DNA of 64,000 nucleotides from Spirochaetaceae bacterium (lineage in GTDB: Bacteria > Spirochaetota > Leptospiria > Leptospirales > Leptonemataceae), in the NCBI GenBank assembly GCA_002729885.1, contig PBUB01000035.1, positions 62,001 through 126,000 on the forward strand, read 5' to 3'. Position 1 is the stretch's first letter, and every line of letters begins with the position of its first letter. Below, in pieces: positions 1 through 8,624 of this stretch. The notes below the pieces were generated by a model that saw only the letters and a program-made list of their open reading frames with translations, did no database searches and was not told where the DNA came from. The translations under genes were made by a program, and so were the position numbers.

Positions 1-1507
1 TAACTTCAAATGAGCCCCCCTTTCGTATCCTTTCCAGGTATATTATTCGCTTTCCCGTAAAGACAGCCCGGTAATCAATGATTCGGTGATATGTAGAATA
101 GCCGGGAATAGAAATAGTCACTTCCAGTCCCTCGCTATCAAAGGCAGGCAGGCGAAGCTCACCGGCTCCGTTACTACTGGTGCGAGTGGGATCCGGGCGA
201 GGTTTGTTTTCGTCCCTGTAATAAGGTTGCATTTTTACCGGAACCGAGAGTGGACGACCGGTATCTTTATCCATCACCACAAGACTTTCCCGGTCCGGTC
301 TGAAGCGATTTAACCCGTCGCTTTCAGCGCCTTCAAAGGCAAGTTCCAGCCCACGATCAATTCTGTCTCTGTATCCATCTGGAGTTTCACGCTCGAACGC
401 TCCATCCATTCTGGAATCATAGTTCTGTAGAAGACCCTCCAGGTCCTCCTCCCGGCCAGAATTGGCCGTTGGATCGCTGTAGGATTCAGGCTCCCCTTCG
501 CGAATACTGGAAGTGGGTTCTCTGGCGGCCGGTTCGCTACCTTCGTCAGTTCGAACTGCAAACTGAGGCTGATCCAGGTTAATCCCGGTATCAGTGGAAT
601 AAAGATCATAATGTCCTTTGCCGCCGGAGCGATCAGAAGCGAAGTAGAATGTTCCATCGTGAATACTGAGATGCATTTCGTTCTCGGTGGAGCTCAGTTC
701 AGGAATCAATACCGGGTCCGACCATCCACTTTCGCTTCTGGAAGTACGATAAAAGTCCCATCCGCCAATGCCACCGGGACGTCTGGAAGAGAAGACATAG
801 CTATTGTCCTTCAGTGGCATCAGGGCAGCTTCCTGGTGTCCGGAGTTGATAGGCGATGGTAGAGGCTCCGGCTCTGAGAAACCGCTACCGTTCCACTTTG
901 CAACCATGATCTTTGAGCCGGTAATATCGCCAAATTCCCAGGTAGTATAATAGATTTCGCGAGAATCCGGACTCAGTGCCGGGGCCCGTTCATGGTCCGA
1001 AGTCTGGAAGTTACCGGGAATCCTTCTTGGCTCCGAGAATCGACCACTTTCATCGGCCCTGGCCCAGTACAGATCGTAGGAAACTCGCACCCTTCCCTGG
1101 AGGTCGGCAGGCATCTCCAGGCTACCATCACGATCAGATGCGAAAAGTACTACTTTACCGTCTTCGCTCCAGAAAGGAGTTTCATCATTATAAGGAGAAT
1201 TCAGTTCTCGGACATTTCGAACCAGAGTCCACTGCCCTTCTTTCTTCTCTGCAAGGTAAATATCCTGATACTGACCATTGCTGGTATTGAATAGCATTCG
1301 CTGCCCGTCCGGCGATAGGGTAGGAGCGAAATCCGCAGCCCCGGTATTTAACCCGGAAAGTGGCTCAATCTCCACCGGCTGATCGGGCTGCTGCACCCCC
1401 TGTCCATGGGCGAATGCAGGCAGAAGGAGGCTGCCCACCAGAAGCAGAAGCATTAGCAGGACACCCGCTTTCCTCATGGATTTGATCAGGGTACCGGAAC
1501 CGTTCAT
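1..1507 (-). CDS. PD40 beta-propeller exported protein (C-terminus outside window)
   Basis: An open frame runs from an ATG at 1507 (alternative in-frame ATG at 1477) off the left edge of the window, so at least 500 residues are present and the end is missing. The N-terminus has a basic patch and a long Leu-rich hydrophobic stretch ending in a small-residue site, a signal peptide. WD40-like PD40 repeats follow: I see blocks such as 'APTLSPDGQRMLF', 'TPFWSEDGKVVLFASDRDG' and 'APALSPDSREIYYT'. After about residue 310 comes a low-complexity acidic linker, then a beta-sandwich-like region with 'TGRPLSVPVKM' that resembles the segment before OmpA-like domains. Proteins of this layout in spirochaetes and Bacteroidetes are periplasmic or outer-membrane anchored and often end in an OmpA peptidoglycan-binding domain. 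That ending would lie outside the window and is inference. No strong Shine-Dalgarno supports either start. Confidence 0.8.
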   Translation of the reverse strand, partial: MNGSGTLIKSMRKAGVLLMLLLLVGSLLLPAFAHGQGVQQPDQPVEIEPLSGLNTGAADFAPTLSPDGQRMLFNTSNGQYQDIYLAEKKEGQWTLVRNVRELNSPYNDETPFWSEDGKVVLFASDRDGSLEMPADLQGRVRVSYDLYWARADESGRFSEPRRIPGNFQTSDHERAPALSPDSREIYYTTWEFGDITGSKIMVAKWNGSGFSEPEPLPSPINSGHQEAALMPLKDNSYVFSSRRPGGIGGWDFYRTSRSESGWSDPVLIPELSSTENEMHLSIHDGTFYFASDRSGGKGHYDLYSTDTGINLDQPQFAVRTDEGSEPAAREPTSSIREGEPESYSDPTANSGREEDLEGLLQNYDSRMDGAFERETPDGYRDRIDRGLELAFEGAESDGLNRFRPDRESLVVMDKDTGRPLSVPVKMQPYYRDENKPRPDPTRTSSNGAGELRLPAFDSEGLEVTISIPGYSTYHRIIDYRAVFTGKRIIYLERIRKGGSFEV

Positions 1508-1645
1508 AATATTGCTATCGGCACCTGAAGAAAAAGGTTCACGGCGAGCCCGGTTTTTGATCCAAAAAAGATCATTCAAGGGACCTCTAACGGACATCCA
1601 CCGGATTATGTCGCATTCCGACAGATGCAGCCCGCGAATGGCTGT

Positions 1646-1791
1646 GGTGCAGATTTGCCGGTTCCCTCGGGCAAAGGCGAACCGATCAGATCCGCTCCGG
1701 TGCAGATTTGCGCGCCCCCCCGGGCAATGGCGAACCGATCAGATCCGCTCCGGTACAGATTTGCTCGCACCCCCGGGCAAAGGCGAACCGG
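1646..1791. repeat. 53-bp tandem repeat, about 2.75 copies
   Basis: Copies begin at 1646, 1699 and 1752, giving an exact 53-bp period. Each starts GGTGCAGATTTGC (third copy GGTACAG), passes through a C/G-rich block with CGGGCAA, and continues into GGCGAACCGATCAGATCCG; the third copy stops after GGCGAACCG. It is followed by a doubled GGGGCCCGT at about 1793-1810. The repeat fills most of the otherwise gene-free stretch 1508-1835, just upstream of the RNase P RNA. I see no convincing promoter or protein in this stretch. Low-complexity peptides read across it in several frames reflect the repeat only. Confidence 0.85.
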
Positions 1792-1835
1792 CGGGGCCCG
1801 TGGGGCCCGTGGCTTTTCTGATTTTCAGTCGGCCG

Positions 1836-2206
1836 GGGCCTGGCTTTCTTGGCCCGGGGATGCACTGCATCGTCGCGCGGCCCGCAAGGGAGTGAGGAAA
1901 GTCCGGACACCGCAGGGCAGAAGACCGGGTAATTCCCGGGAGCCGGGTTGGAGACGATCCGGCTACGGAAAGTGCCACAGAAAAGATACCGCCTGGTTTG
2001 CCAGGTAAGGGTGAAATGGTGAGGTAAGAGCTCACCGCGCCAATTGCAAGATTGGCGGCAGGGTAAACCCTCTTCGGTGCAATCTCAAGTAAGCAGCCAT
2101 CAAGGTTGGCCCGACCACGGCTGTGGGTGGAGAGCAAAGAACTTCGAAGCGATTCGAAGGCAAGATAAATGACGATGCTCGACAGAATCCGGCTTACAGG
2201 TGCATC
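1836..2206 (+). ncRNA. rnpB: RNase P RNA (bacterial type A)
   Basis: The universal 5' core GAGGAAAGTCCGGAC lies at 1894-1908 and is followed by the GCAGGGCAGAA block. The middle part carries CAGGTAAGGGTGAAA-like and GGTAAGAGCTCACCGCG blocks and the AGGGTAAACCC element. The 3' core ACAGAATCCGGCTTAC lies at 2183-2198. Order and spacing match the Escherichia coli M1 RNA type (about 370-380 nt). It is the catalytic subunit that removes 5' leaders from tRNA precursors. The 5' and 3' ends are estimated within about 10 nt because the P1 helix could not be paired with certainty. A strong hairpin at 2239-2265 follows it. Confidence 0.95.
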
Positions 2207-2238
2207 CCCACCTGCAATTCATATAATAGACTGCAATG

Positions 2239-2265
2239 AAGCCGCGCCTGCACCAGGCCCGGCTT
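2239..2265 (+). terminator. hairpin terminator after rnpB
   Basis: AAGCCG and GCCTG pair with CAGGC and CGGCTT across one C/C mismatch and a CAC loop, an 11-bp stem. A short T-rich stretch follows. It lies between the end of RNase P RNA and the end of the convergent MFS gene, so it may serve both strands. Confidence 0.6.
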
Positions 2266-2282
2266 TCCTATCGTCGGATGTT

Positions 2283-3509
2283 TTACGCACCGGCAGATGC
2301 TTCGGCAGGCTTCATGCGAAAGCTCTCAGTGGTCCAGAAAGCCAGAAGAAAGATTGAAACCAGTATGGCCACCAGCAGATACTCCGCCGGTCGCCAGCCG
2401 CTTTCTCCGCTATGCATTAGTCCCATAATGGTGGCCACGATGACACCACCGGCATTACCTGCCAGCATCAATGCTCCTGCAGCGCCTCCGGCACGCTCGG
2501 CCCCGGCCAGCTCTTCGGACATGGCCAACAAAAGTGCATAACCGGGTAAGAAGAAAAAGCCCAGTAGTCCGCCGCTCCAGTATAGCACCGTGAGATTTGA
2601 GCTCAAAAATAGTGGAAAAGTTAGAATCAAACCTGTGATTCCGCAAAGAATCAGTACTGGCTTTCGCTTCTCCAGGCGATCCGAAATGGCAGGCAGGATC
2701 AGCGATCCGACGATTCCGCCAAGAATCATGACTCCTCCAATGATTCCTGCATCCAGAGCTTCTACTCCGTTTTCAGATAATAAAGCCTCAAACCAGGTGG
2801 TCAGACCGTTAAAGTAGCCCAGTGCCAGAAATGCGATGATGATGACAAGAAGCAGAGCCGGTTGTCGCAGAATCTGCATCATTTCGCTAAATGCAGTATA
2901 GGTCTGCACTTCCTGACGACTCTGGATGCCTTCTGGATTTTCCTTTGCCAGCAGAATGAATAGGATGGAAATAAAGCCGGTAATCCCTGCAAAAATAATC
3001 ATGGTTATCTGCAATCCGTAAGCTTCATTCAAGGCAGGAGTGACTGCCATGCCCACGGCCATGCCGGCAAACATTCCAGCAGTACCCAGCCCGGTAGCCA
3101 GCGCTCGTTGATGTTCTTCGAACCAGTCTGCTGCGACCTTGGTTATTCCGTTGAGAATAAATGGCTGAGCTATGGCTACAAGAACCTGACCTACAAGAAG
3201 AGCCCAGAAGCTTCCTGTGTAGATTCGAACGATGGTTCCCAGAGTCATGATGATGGCGCCCAGAGACAGCGTCAGGCGATAGCCTCGACGATCCACCATG
3301 GCTCCGGAAGGCATGGCCAGAAATACATACAGCAGCGGAAAACACAACGTGAGCGATGTTGCCAGCATCTCACTTATATTATAGGTTTTCTGGATTTCGC
3401 CCAACAATGGAACAAAATTCAACCAGAGAAGCTGGTTGATGCCGGCCAGAAGCATAAAGCAGGCCAGAACCACCCAGCGATATGGATTAGAATAAACACC
3501 TTCCTTCAT
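2283..3509 (-). CDS. MFS transporter of the catabolic cluster
   Basis: A 408-residue protein with 12 predicted membrane helices, the usual length for a major facilitator. It shows 'MPSGAMVDRRGYR' in the loop between helices 2 and 3 and a typical long central loop at about residues 190-205 (KENPEGIQSRQEV). The start is supported by AGGAG with 6-nt spacing to ATG. It is the last gene of a minus-strand group that includes an FGGY kinase, two aldolase-family proteins and an aminotransferase, 50 bp after the preceding gene. The most likely role is uptake of the compound those enzymes degrade. The substrate cannot be read from the sequence. An efflux role is less likely given the neighbours but not excluded. 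Confidence 0.85.
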   Translation of the reverse strand: MKEGVYSNPYRWVVLACFMLLAGINQLLWLNFVPLLGEIQKTYNISEMLATSLTLCFPLLYVFLAMPSGAMVDRRGYRLTLSLGAIIMTLGTIVRIYTGSFWALLVGQVLVAIAQPFILNGITKVAADWFEEHQRALATGLGTAGMFAGMAVGMAVTPALNEAYGLQITMIIFAGITGFISILFILLAKENPEGIQSRQEVQTYTAFSEMMQILRQPALLLVIIIAFLALGYFNGLTTWFEALLSENGVEALDAGIIGGVMILGGIVGSLILPAISDRLEKRKPVLILCGITGLILTFPLFLSSNLTVLYWSGGLLGFFFLPGYALLLAMSEELAGAERAGGAAGALMLAGNAGGVIVATIMGLMHSGESGWRPAEYLLVAILVSIFLLAFWTTESFRMKPAEASAGA

Positions 3510-3559
3510 CTATTTCTCCTTTTTCCAGTTGAGCGAATCTTTACCGAACGATTCTTCGT

Positions 3560-4354
3560 TCAGTATGCCGTAAATCCCCCCGGCACTTCTCCGCGAGCGT
3601 AACTCTCTGCCGACCTTTTCTGGTCTTTTAGCATTCGACTGTTGGCAATAATTCTAACATAGAATGGAATCTTCCGAATTTTTTGACCTGTAAGATAGGC
3701 GTACAGATAGGCTCGAGCACACTTCTCCAGCAATTCGGAGTTGAATACCAGTTTTTCGGGAGTAACACCGCATACAAGGACTGAATCCGAAAGTAACACT
3801 ACATTGGAGCCGCTGGACAATTCTTTGAATAGCTCTCGCGGATTCTTCTCATGCAGTTCGTCGGAAAAGTGTTTAATGGACTTTCCCAGCTGTCGGGCCT
3901 GTTCGTCGAAGACGGCAGGCATGGGCCCAGGAATCTGTCCCAGAGACATTCCCCACTTCGGACAGCCAGTCATGATCGCTCCGACATCGCCCCGGGTTTC
4001 GTATATTTTTGCATGAAGATCATAGAGATCTTTATCCGGGGCAGAGCTACGATCCATGGCTTCGTAATCCCGGGATCTCTTTCCTGTCATGGCAGATGAA
4101 GTATCCAGGAACAGAAAGTCGTTTCCTCCAGGAATTCGAATGCTCACTGTACCATGGGCATCCCCAAAGGCGCCCTTTCCGTCCAGGCGACGAACAATCT
4201 CCTTCAACGGAGACACATTAGCCATGCCTTTCCCTTTCGCAAATGCGGTATCCCCGGAGCTTTTCTTTTCCGGGATCCCGCCTTTTCGTCTCTTCGAAAT
4301 ACTCTTCGTTTTCGCCTGTGCCATTTCCGTGGTCTCCCGTTTTCCAGTGTCCAT
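3560..4354 (-). CDS. class II aldolase-like protein lacking metal ligands
   Basis: A 264-residue protein whose central part aligns by eye with the true class II aldolase encoded at 6100-6744. Every catalytic position differs. The acid Glu75 of the neighbour falls on Leu110, zinc ligands His94 and His96 fall on Thr129 and Cys131, and His158 falls on Ser191. The first ~43 residues are Lys-rich and low complexity. The ATG at 4354 lies one base after the stop of the aminotransferase gene. An internal ATG at 4324 has a GGGAG ribosome site 9 nt upstream and may be the real start. The fold is probably kept, but zinc-dependent retro-aldol chemistry is not expected. A regulatory, structural or altered-chemistry role with its paralogue is inference. 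Confidence 0.65.
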   Translation of the reverse strand: MDTGKRETTEMAQAKTKSISKRRKGGIPEKKSSGDTAFAKGKGMANVSPLKEIVRRLDGKGAFGDAHGTVSIRIPGGNDFLFLDTSSAMTGKRSRDYEAMDRSSAPDKDLYDLHAKIYETRGDVGAIMTGCPKWGMSLGQIPGPMPAVFDEQARQLGKSIKHFSDELHEKNPRELFKELSSGSNVVLLSDSVLVCGVTPEKLVFNSELLEKCARAYLYAYLTGQKIRKIPFYVRIIANSRMLKDQKRSAESYARGEVPGGFTAY

Positions 4355-4355
4355 C

Positions 4356-5870
4356 CTAAACCATCTTCAGGACTGTTTCGAATCGATTCAATGCCTCATC
4401 GACTACGTTATCCGTGTCTGCCATGCTGGTATAGATGCGACTGCCGGCCAGAGTGACGATTCCGTTTGCCATAAAGGCAGCTCCCATCTCTTCCATCATA
4501 TGCTTACGCTGTTTTACTTCTTTCAGCACTTTGATTGGATTTCGCATGCTCATCAAAAGAACTGCCGAAGTCTGCAGGTGTACAATGGATCCCTGATTGT
4601 AGACCACGTAGGGCAAATCCAGTCTATCCACAATTTCGCGCAATCCAGCGCTTAATCGGTCACCGGCTCGTCCCGCTTTGACAGCAGCGTTTTGCTTCTC
4701 CATTTCTTTGATGGAAAAAAACCCCGCTGCACAGGACAGCGGGTTAGCCGAAAGAGTGCCACCTACAAAGGCTCGCTTACCCATGGCGCTAATGCCGCCG
4801 GCCAGAAGCATCATCACTTCCTTTCTGCCTCCAACACCACCGGCCATGGGATAACCGCCTGTTAAACATTTTCCGAAGACAGTGAGATCTGGCTGGACGT
4901 TGAAATAACCCTGTGCGCCCCCCAGTCCCACTCTGAATCCGGTCACTACTTCATCGAATATCAATAGAGCTCCAAACTCATCACAGAGTTTTCTCAGCTC
5001 TCTATTATAGCTTTCATACACAGGGCGAGTACCACTTTCCGGCCCCAGGGGTTCTGTGATTACAGCGGCCGTTCCTCCGCGAAGATGGTTGAGCATCATT
5101 TTTCGCCTCAGAGCTCCAATATCATTGGGAAAGCATTCCTGAGTGCCGGCAGTGGCCCCTCGGGGAATCCCGGCCGCTTCTCTGCGACCTGTTCCGGGAA
5201 TTCGCATCCCGTAAACCATGGAATCGCTCCAGCCATGGTAGCCACCACCAATCTTGATTACCTTTCGCTTACCTGTATAGGCCCTGGCCAATCTTATAGC
5301 CGCCATTACTCCTTCTGTACCGGAACCAAGCATGCGAAACATCTCAATACCGGGCATATGACGGTTTATTTCCTGGGCCAGTTTATATTCGTATTCATGG
5401 AGCAGCCCGGTTACAGGTCCACAATCCTGAATCAAATCGATGACTTTCTTTTGAACCGGACCGTAGTTGGAGCCAAGCAGCGTGGGTCCGCCAGCCTGTA
5501 GAAAATCAATATATTGATTGCCGTCTACATCTCGCAGATAGGCTCCTTTCGCTCTATCCATTGCCAGAGGAAAAGGATAATTGAAGGCAAGATTGTGCTG
5601 AACTCCCCCGGGGATATACTTCTGGGCTTCATCAGAAATCGCTCTGGATTTCTTGCATTTTGTATCGAAGTAGTTGAGTACTTCGTCCATCTTATCTCTT
5701 CGAATGGGCCGGGGCGGTTCCTTTAAGAGGGCCTTCAACCGATCATAGATTTCGTCTGTATTATGCCATGAGGAGATAGCATATTGTTGCGAATCCCTGG
5801 ACCTGCCAGCGCCGTTTACCTTCTTTCCATTTTTTCTGATAGTTTTGCGTTCAATGCTTGTTGTGCTCAT
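4356..5870 (-). CDS. class III aminotransferase, glutamate-1-semialdehyde aminomutase-like
   Basis: A 504-residue PLP enzyme of fold type I. It has 'GSGTEGVMAAIRLARAYTG' (phosphate cup), 'GGYHGWSD', 'LLIFDEVVTGFR' with the Asp that binds the PLP ring nitrogen, and Schiff-base Lys333 in 'FGKCLTGGYP'. The nearest named enzymes are glutamate-1-semialdehyde 2,1-aminomutase and omega-aminotransferases. The protein is longer than HemL (~430 aa), with ~60 extra N-terminal residues that begin very basic. GGGAG precedes the ATG at good spacing. Its place among an FGGY kinase, aldolases and an MFS transporter argues for a catabolic role on an amino or keto intermediate rather than haem synthesis. The substrate is unknown. 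Confidence 0.85.
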   Translation of the reverse strand: MSTTSIERKTIRKNGKKVNGAGRSRDSQQYAISSWHNTDEIYDRLKALLKEPPRPIRRDKMDEVLNYFDTKCKKSRAISDEAQKYIPGGVQHNLAFNYPFPLAMDRAKGAYLRDVDGNQYIDFLQAGGPTLLGSNYGPVQKKVIDLIQDCGPVTGLLHEYEYKLAQEINRHMPGIEMFRMLGSGTEGVMAAIRLARAYTGKRKVIKIGGGYHGWSDSMVYGMRIPGTGRREAAGIPRGATAGTQECFPNDIGALRRKMMLNHLRGGTAAVITEPLGPESGTRPVYESYNRELRKLCDEFGALLIFDEVVTGFRVGLGGAQGYFNVQPDLTVFGKCLTGGYPMAGGVGGRKEVMMLLAGGISAMGKRAFVGGTLSANPLSCAAGFFSIKEMEKQNAAVKAGRAGDRLSAGLREIVDRLDLPYVVYNQGSIVHLQTSAVLLMSMRNPIKVLKEVKQRKHMMEEMGAAFMANGIVTLAGSRIYTSMADTDNVVDEALNRFETVLKMV

Positions 5871-6062
5871 TTAATTCTCCCGATTTTTATGTATTAAATA
5901 TCATTTCGCCGAGGTATTTCAGGTGTGCAGGTCTCCCGGGGTAGTTGAAGCTTTATCAGCTTCAGACGAATCATACATCTGGTGTTCCGCTGATCTGTAA
6001 ATTTCCCTGCGATCTGTCTTTCATCTCTTCGTTTCCCGCTCCTATTGCGACCACTGTAGCAG

Positions 6063-6076
6063 CCCTTCATGAAGGG
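6063..6076. repeat. perfect 14-bp palindrome before the aldolase stop codon
   Basis: CCCTTCATGAAGGG lies 24 bp downstream of the aldolase gene, in the 229-bp spacer (5871-6099) between that gene and the aminotransferase gene. The same spacer holds GAAGCT-TTATC-AGCTTC at about 5945-5965. Either could be an mRNA-processing hairpin or operator. No T-tract makes it a clear terminator. Confidence 0.4.
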
Positions 6077-6099
6077 TATTATCCATTCGATAACCTTCC

Positions 6100-6744
6100 C
6101 TAGATTTGCTGATACTCCGCAAGGCTGGCCAGAGCCTGATCAACAGTGGCCACGGGCCGGGAGCCCCGATTGGAAGTGATCGCTTCCGCGATATAGCGAG
6201 CTGCAGCCTTTTCGATCAGGCGAACATTTCGAATGGCCTGATCCATACTCCTGGCCCCACAAATAATTCCATGGTTTCGCAGCAGGTATCCGTTCAAATG
6301 CGGACTTAGCTTTTTCTTGAGTGCATTTACCAGCATTCCAGTTCCCGAGGGGCCATAGCCTACCACCGGAACCTTTTCTCCCAGTTCCCTTTGCTCTTCG
6401 CCGGAGAGCATGGGAATATTTCGATTTAACAGAGCCATAGCGCTGGCCACCGGTTGATGAGTATGCACGCTGGCCTTGATCTCCGGCCTCTTTCTAAAGA
6501 AAAGAGCATGCAGTCCGCTTTCTACGCTGGGACTTCGATCCCCTTCCAGTACTTCCAGGGAATGGATATCCATAATACAGATATCATCCGGCTTCATGGA
6601 AAAATAGTCTGCTGCAGAAGGAGTGACCGCCATGCGATCCGCTACGCGAATAGCAAGATTTCCACCGATTCCGGCCAGATACCCCATCCCGGAAAGCACG
6701 TGGCAGGCTTCCACTACCTCTTTTTTCATTTCATAGTTGGACAT
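6100..6744 (-). CDS. class II aldolase / L-fuculose-phosphate aldolase family
   Basis: A 214-residue enzyme of normal family length, with a full active site: acid Glu75 in 'SPSVESGLH', zinc ligands His94 and His96 in 'SVHTHQPVAS', and the third ligand His158 in 'LLRNHGIICG'. Such enzymes cleave fuculose-, rhamnulose- or ribulose-type sugar phosphates to dihydroxyacetone phosphate and an aldehyde, or act as epimerases. AGGAG sits 8 nt before ATG. It lies 76 bp downstream of the FGGY kinase, which would supply its phosphorylated substrate, and upstream of the aminotransferase and the metal-free paralogue. The exact sugar is not determined. Confidence 0.88.
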   Translation of the reverse strand: MSNYEMKKEVVEACHVLSGMGYLAGIGGNLAIRVADRMAVTPSAADYFSMKPDDICIMDIHSLEVLEGDRSPSVESGLHALFFRKRPEIKASVHTHQPVASAMALLNRNIPMLSGEEQRELGEKVPVVGYGPSGTGMLVNALKKKLSPHLNGYLLRNHGIICGARSMDQAIRNVRLIEKAAARYIAEAITSNRGSRPVATVDQALASLAEYQQI

Positions 6745-6820
6745 CGTTCTATCTCCTGGTTTGCCTTTAGTGGACCGGGAATGCGAAGCCGAGTTCGCAA
6801 TCTGAGCATCATTGGAAGTA

Positions 6821-8419
6821 TCATTTAGACTCTTCCTGCCGGTTCCAATTTCTGTATAATGGCGCTAGTTTTTTGTGTAATTGCAGAAAGCGATGATAGG
6901 ATTCGTTCATAACTGCTTTGTGCTCGGGTATTGGTTCGTATACTTTCTGGATGCGAATCCTTTCAGATACATCCGAATAATTCATATAGCCCAGACCAAC
7001 CGCTGCAATCCACACGGCTCCCCGGACATTGGTTTCCATCGGCCCTTCCGGTTGATGCACCTGGATCCCCAGGGTATCTGCGAATATCTGACACCAGATG
7101 TCCGACACAGCGCCGCCGCCTACCATGGTGATGGATTCCAGGGTATGGCCCAGGAACTTCTGCACTGGTGGCACCATCCACCTGGTGTTGAGTGCCACTC
7201 CTTCCAGAAATGCGCGAATGATATCTTCTCTACTGTGCTCCAGGGAAAGGTTGATCAATCCTGCACGCAGGGATCGGTCCTCTACCGGGCATCGCTCGCC
7301 GTAGAGCCAGGGCATGTACATCAATCCCCTGCTACCGGCCGGAGTTCTGGCTGCGATGACATCCAGGATCTTATATACATCCGGTGCATGGGCTTCCCTC
7401 AATAGTTCATCTTCATGGTAAAGCACCCGTTCTTTGAGAAAGGTCAGATTGCCTCCAGCGGTGGTCTGCATGGCCGTCATTAGATACTTTCCAGGTATCG
7501 CACATGGTACCGATGCGATACTGGAAATGACATCGGTCTTCTTTCTGGCCATGTGAGCTGCAATCCAGGAGGATGTTCCAATATAGAAGTGGGCTTCTCC
7601 ATCTCGCACAGCTCCTGAGCCAATGGCAGCAGCACTGTTATCGATGGCCCCTGCAACCACCAGAGTGCTGGTAGAAAGCCCCATTGCTTCGGCCACCTCG
7701 GGAAGTACCGGGCCCAGTGTTTCTGTGCAGGGGACCACCTCTGGAAATTTGTTTGAATCAATGCCGGATGACTTCAGCAGGCCTTTATTATAATGAATAT
7801 TTGCGCTGTCTCTATTGTCTGTTACCCAGGAAGTGAGTATGGAATCGTAAGTAGCTACGAATCGACCGGTTAATCGAAGATTTAAATAATCCAGGACGTT
7901 CAGGAACTTATGCGTCCGGTCATATACTTCCGGATACTCATCGCGAATGAAGAGCATATGCGCGAAAGGGTCCTTGCCGGATAGAGCCGGTGCCCCCCCG
8001 GTAAGACGTATCCAGTTCCAGAGTTTAATTGGACCATACCCTGCGACACGGATGGGGCCTCCTGCTGCACGGTTTACGTGGCCGGCTCCTCGCATGTCCA
8101 TCCACAGAATCGCATTCATCAAGGGGGTTCCGCTGGCATCCACCGGAACCGTTCCTTCCCCCTGGGTAGAGCAACAGATGGCTTTGATTTGCGCCGGAGA
8201 TATCTGGCTTTTTGCAATTGCTTCTTTAGAAGTGCTTATCAGGGCATTCCACCAGTCATGGGGATCCTGCTCGGCGCCGTGCCCGGCCCTCAGATGTAGG
8301 GCCACTTCCTTGAAGGACCAGGAATGCACCCGGCCATCCAGAGAACACACCGCTGTCTTGCAGCCTGATGTTCCCAGATCCACAGCCAGTATCATGGTAT
8401 TTTCTGTGCCAGAGGCCAT
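6821..8419 (-). CDS. FGGY-family carbohydrate kinase
   Basis: A 532-residue two-domain sugar kinase resembling xylulokinase. The N-terminal phosphate loop is 'ILAVDLGTSGCKTAV'. The catalytic base is the Asp of 'AGAIDNSAAAIGSG' at about residue 258. The C-terminal ATP site includes 'TMVGGGAVSDIWCQIFADTLG'. I chose the ATG at 8419 because CCGGAG lies just upstream; an in-frame start at 8461 would add 14 residues without a ribosome site. It is the first gene of the minus-strand cluster and reads away from the TetR regulator gene. Substrate specificity in FGGY kinases cannot be assigned by eye; candidates are ketopentoses or polyols feeding the adjacent aldolase. Confidence 0.9.
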   Translation of the reverse strand: MASGTENTMILAVDLGTSGCKTAVCSLDGRVHSWSFKEVALHLRAGHGAEQDPHDWWNALISTSKEAIAKSQISPAQIKAICCSTQGEGTVPVDASGTPLMNAILWMDMRGAGHVNRAAGGPIRVAGYGPIKLWNWIRLTGGAPALSGKDPFAHMLFIRDEYPEVYDRTHKFLNVLDYLNLRLTGRFVATYDSILTSWVTDNRDSANIHYNKGLLKSSGIDSNKFPEVVPCTETLGPVLPEVAEAMGLSTSTLVVAGAIDNSAAAIGSGAVRDGEAHFYIGTSSWIAAHMARKKTDVISSIASVPCAIPGKYLMTAMQTTAGGNLTFLKERVLYHEDELLREAHAPDVYKILDVIAARTPAGSRGLMYMPWLYGERCPVEDRSLRAGLINLSLEHSREDIIRAFLEGVALNTRWMVPPVQKFLGHTLESITMVGGGAVSDIWCQIFADTLGIQVHQPEGPMETNVRGAVWIAAVGLGYMNYSDVSERIRIQKVYEPIPEHKAVMNESYHRFLQLHKKLAPLYRNWNRQEESK

Positions 8420-8452
8420 AACTACTCCGGAAATACTAGGTCGGGCCCTTTT

Positions 8453-8466
8453 AGTCAACAATTGTT
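8453..8466. promoter_or_regulatory. candidate TetR operator over the catabolic promoter
   Basis: The 10-bp palindrome AACAATTGTT (8457-8466) overlaps a -35-like TTGACT read on the minus strand (8453-8458), just upstream of the FGGY kinase gene. A second inverted element, TCAC-tgtat-GTGA, lies at 8508-8520 in the same divergent spacer. This is what one expects for a divergently encoded TetR regulator. The assignment is inferred from symmetry and position only. Confidence 0.4.
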
Positions 8467-8590
8467 CATTAATGATTCAGAAAAATCGACATTTTTCACT
8501 TTCTAGCTCACTGTATGTGACATAATCCAGTGATTTAAAGCTGACTGAGACGTTTTGCCGGACGGGCGTCGAGTTTTTAATCGATTTTTG

Positions 8591-8619
8591 TTGACAGATT
8601 CTTCAGGAGAGATTGTATC
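8591..8619 (+). promoter_or_regulatory. candidate promoter of the tetR-type gene
   Basis: A perfect -35 TTGACA (8591-8596) with a 17-bp spacer precedes TGTATC (8614-8619). If used, transcription would begin almost at the ATG at 8625, giving a leaderless message. The AGGAG in the spacer would then not be in the mRNA. Confidence 0.4.
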
Positions 8620-8624
8620 CCGGT

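Noticed and set aside
1476..2137. Several overlapping frames across the tandem repeat and RNase P RNA
   Set aside because: They read through a repeat and a structured RNA, with repetitive Pro/Gly/Arg/Ser-rich peptides.
4089..4655. 188-codon plus-strand frame opposite the aldolase-like and aminotransferase genes
   Set aside because: Antisense shadow of two coupled genes; Phe/Ser/His-rich composition without domain signals.
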